Assembly (NCBI GenBank): GCA_051294375.1
Contig: CM119269.1
Span: forward strand, 2,207,601 to 2,271,600
From: Paraspadella gotoi
Lineage: Eukaryota; Chaetognatha
Direction: 5' to 3'
DNA: 64,000 nucleotides
Shown here: positions 56,725 to 64,000 of the stretch, in pieces
Position numbering within the stretch: the first letter of the stretch is position 1
Layout: each line of letters begins with the position of its first letter
Program-made: the position numbers and the translations under genes
The notes under the pieces: generated by a model
What the model was told of the DNA's origin: nothing
The model's database searches: none
Seen by the model: the letters and a program-made list of their open reading frames with translations, nothing else

Positions 56725-58289
56725 TTAACTCCTAGACCGGCTTCGCCGTTTCCAGCAAAACAGTTTGTTGCAGCAATAAACTGAGCCAGCGAAGAGATTG
56801 AGCGGCACGCCGCAACGGGGAGGTAGAGAGCTGCGGCTCGCAGAGACGATGAAGAGCGGGAACAATACCGAAAAGATGCAGCCGGACGTGACGAAGGAAA
56901 CGGGGAAAAAGGCACCTCCCGATAGAAGAGCCAGGGGGAGCCCGAACCCGAGGTAGTAGGGCCAGGCGACGTCGATTGCGCCGAGTCGGCGCGGCACGTC
57001 CCATCCCATGTTAAACCATTTGTACTCGAAGGAGTAGAGGGCGTAGAGGAGACAAAGATGGAGGTAGTAGAAACAGATGGCGATGGCGGGTATCGGAATC
57101 AAAGTTTTTACAAGCAACGCCTGAATTAGGAATACCGTCTCGACGGACAAGCTGTTGAAAGAAAATTGGTTTGTGACCGAGGGGGAATTTAAGCTAAGTT
57201 ATAGTCGTCCTAAACAGAGAAAAATTAAGAAAAAAAAATTCTGCAAATTTAAAAAAATAAAGGAGGCCTAAAAACTCTATAAAAAACCTGAAGAGGACGT
57301 CGGCGAGGAGTCGGCTTGGCGAGGCAGGCAGAAGAGGACGGCCGCGCGCCAAACGATAGGCAGCGTCGGCGACGTCTTGGAACCAAATGGCATTGATCAC
57401 GCGGCTAAGAATGAAAATAGGCAGGATCCAAAGGCCGTTGAAGGTAATCGATAGAAAAGGTGAAGCGCGATCCCACAGACCGGATGCGGAGTCGGGATCT
57501 GTTGAAAAGAGGCGGAGATTAAAGTCTTTAATAAAGAGTTTTGTATGGTGGACTAAAATCCACCAACCGTTCATCAGCGACCATTGGTGCCGGAGGCAAG
57601 TCATTCGCCTCCCAAACCAAAGGTCCGGGGTTCTAGCCCTAGCAGTTAAGAGGGACGGGGCGCTTAACCCGCCTGTAACATGGTGTTACAGCCTGATCCG
57701 AAGCTCAGGGACTGCTTATATTGAACGATTCTGTCACTAACACATGAGAATAATTACTGTCTCTTCAGTTGGACATAAAGTATATGTCCAACAAGAGCAC
57801 CGTTACTTCCATATTAAAAACAAATGCAATCACTTGACAACCTGCGGATTTCTCATCAATTTTGGATTGATCATATATGAAGGATATAACGAGCCTCAAT
57901 AGCGGCGTAAGGACATGGTGGAACACTACTATAGAAGCCCAAACGACGCCCCCGTTGAGCGCCATGCACTGTAGTACACGACTGCGAATCAACGAGGTTC
58001 CTTCCTAAAAAAAAAAATTCGATTAACTTCGAGATTTCCAACAACAAAAATGAATCCTTTTTCTGACCCGTCGTTTGTCCGCAAGATGCTCGGTCTTCCA
58101 TTCTCGCCTCTTTTGTTGACGCCTCCGCTCCAAGGTGCTCATCTGTTTGGCGAAGCCCTCTTCGCCGGCATCGACCGCGGTCGACGGCTTCTCTCGATCC
58201 TGCGCCTGCAATATGACGCTAATTCCGAGGATGGAATCGCGGACTCCTTCGAGGAAACCGCGGTGAAAGCTCCATTCCTCAGTTTCCAT
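56725..58289 (-). CDS. EI24: EI24 (etoposide-induced 2.4) autophagy-linked ER membrane protein
   Basis: Multi-pass ER protein required for autophagy. Start METEEWSFHRGFLEGVRDSI, basic linker (TLERRRQQKRREWKTEHLAD), then RSRVLQCMALNGGVVWASIV, VFHHVLTPLLRLVISFIY, FNGLWILPIFILSRVINAIW with FQDVADAAYR, LVKTLIPIPAIAICFYYLHL, and the family signature YSFEYKWFNMGWDVPRRLGA with WPYYLGFGLPLALL. About six hydrophobic segments, ending LFCWKRRSRSRS. Five exons; a SINE occupies the intron at 57540-57750. Confidence 0.94.
57541..57755 (+). mobile_element. tRNA-derived SINE, family 2, in an EI24 intron
   Basis: The fullest copy of this family here. It has GACCATTGGTGCC (A-box-like), a GGAGGC...GCCTCC stem, GGTCCGGGGTTCTAGCCC (B-box), then a body AAGAGGGACGGGGCGCTTAA, CATGGTGTTACAGCCTGATC and GGACTGCTTATATTGAACGA. 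Copies at 9465 and 35500. Confidence 0.8.
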
Positions 58290-58449
58290 AGCAACTCTTT
58301 CATAGTTTGGTCATGGGCGTTGTCGTGGTTTCAAAAAGTTGCATTTTTTGGCATTTTAGTTATTTCTTCAGTTTTTTTTTTCCTCGTTTACTTTTTCTTA
58401 TTCGGTCGAATACTGAAATGGGATTCTTTCCAAAGAAAAAACTGAAATA

Positions 58450-58960
58450 ACTAACATTTCATTCTCTCCACGATACATTCGGGTGAAGTGAAAGTTTAAA
58501 ATCTAAATTTATCAGTTTTATCTTAAAAATTATCAGATTAATAAATACTAATATATAACTTTTAAAAAAAATATAATAACCCAATCAGCTTATTTTATAT
58601 ATAATATTACCCTTATATAATATTCCAATTTCAAAATAAATTGTTTTTTAATTCTGAAAACAGATTCAGATTCCTCCTTAAAAGTTTATAACAACTTTTT
58701 ACAAAGAATCTAAATCCGATCGTAAAAATTTATATTTTGAAATCTTAACCTATTATATACTTATTCCTATGTATAAATATAACTCACTGGTACCCACTAA
58801 TATATAAAATTAAAAAATAAATTTATTAAAATATCTTTATTAATTTTTATTTTCTATATACTAAATTTTAATTTTATAAAATTTCATTATTTTAACATCA
58901 CCCTACTATAGTATAGTAGTATACATATTTTAAAACCGACTCGACATCGACAGTCAATTT
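58450..58960. other. AT-rich spacer with foldback debris
   Basis: No coding sequence recognised. Inverted words (ACAGATTCAGATTCCTCCTT near 58660 and AAGAATCTAAATCCGATCG near 58702) resemble the arms of the foldback at 42900-43275. Lies between the small one-TM protein gene and EI24. Confidence 0.45.
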
Positions 58961-58987
58961 TTAGTTCGGCGAAAATTTCTGGCAAAG

Positions 58988-59284
58988 TCAATCCTCAAGT
59001 GATTTGGTCCTCCCGCCAAACATCTTGCTTTTGTTGAGCATGGAGCCATACCTCTTCGTGTCAGTTTTGTACCAGTAAAAAAGACATATAGCAAAAATAC
59101 TAGTTTCTATAATCTCCCATCTCTGCAATTAAAAAAAAACATTTTTAAAGATTACAGTATCATGGTGATAAGAGATGAAATTCAGAGTTTATTGATTTAG
59201 TGAACTCACCAACTGCCGATCTTTTATCAAATACTTGGTGACACGCCAAGGACCATCCGGTCCAGTGACAGCGCGTCCAAACAT
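58988..59284 (-). CDS. Small single-pass membrane protein, possibly complex I subunit NDUFB1-like
   Basis: Two exons (59284-59210 and 59122-58988) join exactly in frame to give 69 residues. The N-terminus is MFGRAVTGPDGPWRVTKYLI; one hydrophobic helix follows, WEIIETSIFAICLFYWYK, then TDTKRYGSMLNKSKMFGGRT and a KSLED end. Size, one helix and a downstream R-x(n)-NKSxxF stretch are reminiscent of the complex I supernumerary subunit NDUFB1 (MNLL), but similarity is short and the assignment is tentative. The frame is open upstream (RTFRKVAGEDGSNSK) to a stop, without another ATG. Confidence 0.6.
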
Positions 59285-59669
59285 CTTGGAGTTGGATCCG
59301 TCTTCACCTGCTACTTTCCGAAATGTTCTCGAGCTTAAGTCCTGCCTTGTATTTGTTAGTTCGATTTAGGTCCAGCAAAATAAAGGTAGCCGTTAACGTC
59401 GGAAAAATTATATTCCACTTGTGATACAGTAATTTTTTCACAAATTTAGACATCTGAACACATGACCCTTGCTTCACAAGTTGACTATGAAATTTAAAAT
59501 GGAAATTGGATAACAGACCGGTACGACATATCAGATTAAGAAGCTCAATTGAAACTAACGTTGCCTTGTTTCCATGGCAACGTTAAAAAATCAAAAATAA
59601 CGCATCGAAGCAAATGGCAACAACAAAGCTATAGTAATAATTGAAAACACTTATATATAAAATCTGATG

Positions 59670-62029
59670 TCATATACTTAAAAGCGAAAAGATATTGTTT
59701 TTATCCAACCAAGTTTCTTCGTCTGTTTCTTCATAGTCTTCCACTTCTTCAGTGTCTTGTGGAATAACAGATGTTTTCGTCCTGGCCTTTTTTGTGCTCA
59801 CCCTTCTGCCATCCTCTCTACTATAACTAGTATCATTAGTATTAGTTCCGCAGATCGGAGAAAGATTTTCGAAGGCATCGACGACCCAGGTTCCAATCTG
59901 GGAACCTCGAAAAAGTTCGTCGGCGACGAACGATCTAGGATTCTTTCTCCCTTTCAAGTCAGCCTGCAGGGTAAAAATCATCTCGCCGTCGTAAAGCAGT
60001 GCAGGGTCAGGGACAGGAAACGGTGCTCTTAGTATCCGGTTAAGATGTATTAACGTCAAGAAGCACGCCTGCCACTGAGCGGTTCCGTGGAGAAATGTCT
60101 TGCTTAGCCGATCACGGCATTTTGACGATCCGTAACATGAGATACGGTCGATGATGGCAGTCAGCGTTTCGGCGGAGGCAGCGGAAACGAGGTGCGCGAC
60201 ATTTCCCTGGCCCCCCGTCTTTCCCTCCCTGTCGGCGTTGTTGTCGCGCTCGTCTCCGGAAATCAACCGGCGATATGAAGGGTACGAACGATACATGGTC
60301 GTCAGACAGTAAGCGTGGCAAGCAAGAAAAGCCAGTAGATCCAATCCGCTCAAGAACAAGGAGCGCTGGAACGCATAGATGACTGATATGTAGAACAAGC
60401 TGAAGTAGGGCGCGCATCTTTCTATGAAGCATCTTGCAGAGTCGTCCAGGTCGCAGCGGGAGAGAATGAAGTCCCTCCTTTCGGCGACAGATGCCTCTGC
60501 GGAAAGGATGCCACCGTTTATAGGGACTTCAACCATGGATCGAAGCAATTGTCTTCCCCGACGCGACACTTCTTCTATTCCGCAGAAAGACTCGGAAACG
60601 CAGTCGTCGTCGCAGAGTGAGCACATCAGGGAGTAGACGAGTTCACGAAGGGCGCGCGACAGTTCGCAAGCGGGACTCTCTTCCATGTTTTCCACCTGAA
60701 ACGGTAAAAACGATCGTCCGTTGACGAAAACGTTGAGGGTCTGCGGCGGCCACTCAGCGGCTCGAACGGAGTTCCATAAATCGGTAGGGAATGATCGTCC
60801 CGAAGCGTTTGTCAAATTGCAGCGGCCGACGTTAGGTTCATCACCAAAAAAATCGCTCAAATCGTCGGCGGACCCTCGGTATCCGGTTAAACCTTTGGCG
60901 ATCAAACCCTTGACGCGAGCTCGTTGCTCTTTTTTTATGTGAGGAAGTATCTGTCCGAGACCCTCGTCAAGGTCCATCAAGCCGCTCATCCACTCGAGGA
61001 GTCCTTTCATCTTGCAGTGACGTTTGTTGCCTCGTACGCCGGATTTGCCCCGTTTAAACTTTGGCTGGTGTATGTGACGGAAGAAGTTTTCGAAACTGGC
61101 GGAGTCGACAAAGTCGTTGCCGACCAAAGTCGCGAACAGCGGCAAAAGCTCTTTTTTGAGACCCGGGTGATGAGAGCAGAAGGAGGTAGCGTCGAACATT
61201 TTAACCCTGTTGATGGAATATGATTGAAATTTTAACTGGTTTGCATATTTGTTAAATCGGAAGAGCAGGAAATGAACAAAGATATCCATTATCCAACTAC
61301 CTGAGAAACTTTTGACCCCTTTCGTTAGTCCGGACGTGAACATAATCGAAGTAATCGAACCGCAGGAAACCGCGGTCGAGGTCATAGATGAAAAAGTCCG
61401 AGTCGTTGGAGAGCACGGGGGCGGAGAGGGCGTTGGCGAGGGACACGAGCGCCTCGTCCGCCTCGAAGTCAGCCATGCAGTACGACACTCCCAACTGCTT
61501 CAGAATCGAGAGGAAACTGTCAAACGCTGGAGAAAAAGTTGTCGACACCATTCGAATATTTTTTTAATTTAAAAACTAAGAATAACATACCCAATATTGG
61601 CATAACCTTAAGGCCAACAATTCCCTTGCTAATGAGACTTGCTTGATGCAATTTTTCTCGGGATCTTTCCATGACGGTTTTAAGCTTTCGATCGTCAGGT
61701 TCGTACGCTCCATCTAAAAAAAGTGAATTTAATTTAATTAATTTCCTTTATAATAAAAAATATCCAAAAAGACAAAAATGTAATGTTAAATCGTATTCAC
61801 CGAAAACCACGTACGCAGTTATGTCACATTCCCCCAAATGGCGGAAGAACTTTTGTACGGCTCTCGCGAATGCAGGATAATCTCCGTTGGAGGGACGCGT
61901 CTTGATAGAATTATGTAAAGCATAGTAAAGGTTGTTACCATCGATGACCAGAGGTCCTTCCCGAAAGTCCACGTCGTTAAGAACGTCCCGGTTTTTATCG
62001 ATATAAGTTGCGAGCCCGCGAACGCCCAT
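59670..62029 (-). CDS. ASTE1: Asteroid homolog, XPG-like nuclease-fold protein
   Basis: The N-terminal XPG/FEN1-like fold starts MGVRGLATYIDKNRDVLNDV, then GPLVIDGNNLYYALHNSI, VQKFFRHLGECDITAYVVFD, AYEPDDRKLKTVMERSREKL, FEADEALVSLANALSAPVLS and the metal-site-like NDSDFFIYDLDRGFLRF. FATLVGNDFVDSASFENFF parallels the H3TH-adjacent region of asteroid proteins. The long C-terminus has helices and ends YEETDEETWLDKNNIFSLLS. ATG 62029 is preferred because MGVRGL is the invariant family start. An in-frame upstream ATG at 62104 would add a hydrophobic stretch that would displace the N-terminal fold. Four exons. It is the first gene of the minus-strand run. Confidence 0.93.
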
Positions 62030-62104
62030 AGCCTGAGGCCGCTGCTCCCCGACGAGAAGGTATATCAAAAAAACGAACGCAATTTTAAAACAACCTACAG
62101 ACAT

Positions 62105-63600
62105 TTAAAAAAACTGACATTCGGGCTTTTCAAACATTCAAAAAGTAAAATGTCCAGAAAACGTCCTCTTCTCGCCCAATTCTCGTTTTGGTTTCATTTT
62201 TCCATTGGTTTTCCGTCCGCCCATTTAATGATCCTTGAAGTAAAGAATAGAAAAATATGAGTTAATAAAATAAACCAAAGTATTTAAACCATGCTATCAC
62301 GAGAAACCTCACTGTAAGTAGCTAATGCAATGTGAAACAAGGAAAAGCTCTGGGCATGCAATTTACCTTAATCAGACTCAATTGAGGGTTTACCCGCAAC
62401 CCACTTGATTAACCTTTCGAACATTAAAAAAATGTTAAAACGATTAAAAAGTGCATTTTGCTCGATATGGAATATAAAAAAAAAACAGAGCTTGTTAAAG
62501 TATCTATAAGTAAACTGTAAATTGTAATACAAATCATATTATAATTTTAAAATAGTTATTTATAATTAACCAATAACCATACGGGATGCTGAATGTTGTG
62601 TTAAGCAATTGAATCACATTTTTTTGGTAAATCGTGACCCTTGTGACCACTTTAAGACTGCTAAAGCCATCTCACCTGCAAGATTGGCCAGTATTTTTAA
62701 GCATTGCTTCTTGCTTTTGGGCGCCCACACATTTCCTTAAAACCTACAACCAAGTCGAGCGTTATTCAAGTCTCGATTTACAGACAAAATTTTGTGAATA
62801 AGCATCATTCTTACCGACGCAGCTATGTTGGAGTACCTCACGTACGTAACGCCTGCCGCTCGCCAACCGGACATTTTGCGGCCGGTTCTTTAGTGAAAGT
62901 ATCAAATATCTGCGAGATTATATAAGAATTGCATCACCGAAAAAACATTTGGGCCACAATGTGATAAAAAAAGTAACTATGGCGATTGTATACTTAATTG
63001 TTGAAAAACCACTAGGGTCTAAGTGTCAACAATACGATGAAATGCATGAATTAAACTTAATTACAAAAGAGTCAACAAATTTTAAATTGAAGGAGTTCAA
63101 AAACTGATCGCTTTTCCAAGGATCGAGGAAAAAAATACTTTCGACACATTACATCTACAACAAAGAATCTAGTACATCTACCTCTAGGGTAATCAAGATC
63201 ATGAAACCTCGGTTATCTTAATAATTTTAGATGACTAGAGTTCGAAATATGTCGGTCTCAAAAAAAGGAATCATGATTTGGTACAAAATTGTTAAAATGC
63301 AAAACACCAAAAATTATGAAAAAATTGAGTACGTATTGATTTTGAGACTCGTATACAAATTTAATGAAATACCATGCAACTGGAAGTTTTACAAACTTAG
63401 TCTAAGTCACAAGAAGTGTTGAAAACGAAAACGAAGTTTACATTTCTTAATGTAATTAAACGATGTATTAAACTAAAAAGCTTCTTAAAAACTACGTAAT
63501 TAAAAGGTTTGTTTTCCAAAACATCAACAATGAAACAGGGGGTAGACGGGGAGGAACATTCGACTCCTTTCCTCGTTAGGAATTGAAGCCAGTCCGATTA
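62105..63600. other. Spacer upstream of ASTE1, no gene recognised
   Basis: About 1.5 kb, AT-rich. Frames at 62704-62925 and 63231-63422 lack any recognisable domain and are not supported by splice context. It separates the minus-strand run from the next minus-strand gene, so it probably holds the promoter for the ASTE1 end of the run. I see no specific element. Confidence 0.4.
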
Positions 63601-63620
63601 GTTCACCAAACTGTGTTCGT

Positions 63621-63782
63621 TCAAGCCTTGACTGGCGCCCTCTTCCTCACTTCCTCGGCTTTGTCGTCGCCAGCGACGACAACCTCCCCATCGGCCGGGG
63701 TCTCTTCCTCTTCAGAGGCGGAGGCGTTTCGCGCCTTGGTGCGGCGTTCGTAGATGAAGATGCAAGTGCAAAGAATGATGAC
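63621..63782 (-). CDS. Last exon of a single-pass membrane protein (basigin/neuroplastin-like tail), partial
   Basis: The exon starts after a TTAG acceptor at 63783 and reads VIILCTCIFIYERRTKARNA, then an acidic SASEEEETPADGEVVVAGDD and ends RKRAPVKA. A hydrophobic end of a helix followed by IYERRxK and an acidic tail resembles the cytoplasmic end of basigin/neuroplastin-type immunoglobulin proteins. The rest of the gene lies beyond the window, so the identity is only a suggestion. Confidence 0.5.
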   Translation of the reverse strand, partial: VIILCTCIFIYERRTKARNASASEEEETPADGEVVVAGDDKAEEVRKRAPVKA

Positions 63783-63869
63783 CTAAGCACAATTTTTTTG
63801 GTTCATTGCTATTTTTAAGTAAATTTTTACATTTTCTGTAAAAAAAATTTAAAAAATTAAAGGTTTAAA

Positions 63870-63960
63870 GTAAGGGGTGATTAGGGGTAGTTAGGGTTTA
63901 AAGGGTTTCGGGTTAGGGTAATTAGGTAATATTTTTTTAAAAAATAAATATTTTTAAATA
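63870..63960. repeat. Second copy of the telomere-like dispersed repeat
   Basis: TTAGGGTTTAAAGGGTTTCG, GGGTTAGGGTAATTAGGTAA and an AAATAAATATTTTTAAAT tail correspond, in the opposite orientation, to the copy at 4030-4165. It lies in an intron of the partial gene at the right edge. Confidence 0.6.
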
Positions 63961-64000
63961 GTTTTTCAAAAGCCGGAAAAAGGATATTGTGAAAAAAATA

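Noticed and set aside
62029-62104. Upstream start of ASTE1 adding a hydrophobic leader
   Set aside because: The MGVRGL N-terminus is invariant in XPG/asteroid proteins and must be near free to form the active site; the leader is more likely untranslated.

Overview
This window is nuclear DNA from an invertebrate animal. Genes are split by many short GT-AG introns (often about 45-60 bp). The gene set is metazoan: a neuropeptide-type GPCR, a Nanos-type zinc finger, heparan sulfate 6-O-sulfotransferase, SPOP-like MATH-BTB, UBL7, TMEM141, C8orf76 and centrin-3. I cannot name the phylum from sequence alone. Spacers and introns are AT-rich and hold tRNA-derived SINEs, foldback elements and TA-flanked MITEs.

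Layout. From 0.4 to 9.7 kb a 13-exon class A GPCR lies on the + strand. It carries an HMG-box gene nested on the opposite strand in one intron, and a broken extra copy of its third exon. From 9.7 to 14.2 kb there are repeats and one small unrecognised + strand gene (12.4-13.0 kb). From 14.2 to 62.0 kb every recognisable gene is on the minus strand. In transcription order these are: ASTE1-like XPG nuclease, a small one-TM protein (possibly NDUFB1-like), EI24, MIC19/25, HS6ST, UBL7, centrin-3, a Nanos-like protein, a novel four-repeat protein, a Q/S/P-rich protein, DCP2, TMEM141, COX4, SPOP-like MATH-BTB, PUS1, farnesyltransferase beta, NOPCHAP1-like, C8orf76-like, cyclophilin-40, EMC8, an SMPD2-type sphingomyelinase and cathepsin A. 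The right edge holds the last exon of another minus-strand membrane protein (possibly basigin/neuroplastin-like).

The genes in the long minus-strand run are not one pathway. They are mostly housekeeping genes with stop-to-start gaps as small as 71-77 bp, and several gaps contain a polypyrimidine tract plus AG just before the next start codon. That is the layout expected of operons resolved by spliced-leader trans-splicing, although no spliced leader is visible here.

The items most worth a second look are: the four-repeat protein at 38.95-43.73 kb, which matches no family I recognise; a one-base frame break inside the Nanos zinc finger; a MIC19 protein with a long valine/glutamate/lysine repeat and a missing outer cysteine pair; the operon-like gene run; and a MITE whose empty site survives in an adjacent duplicate.
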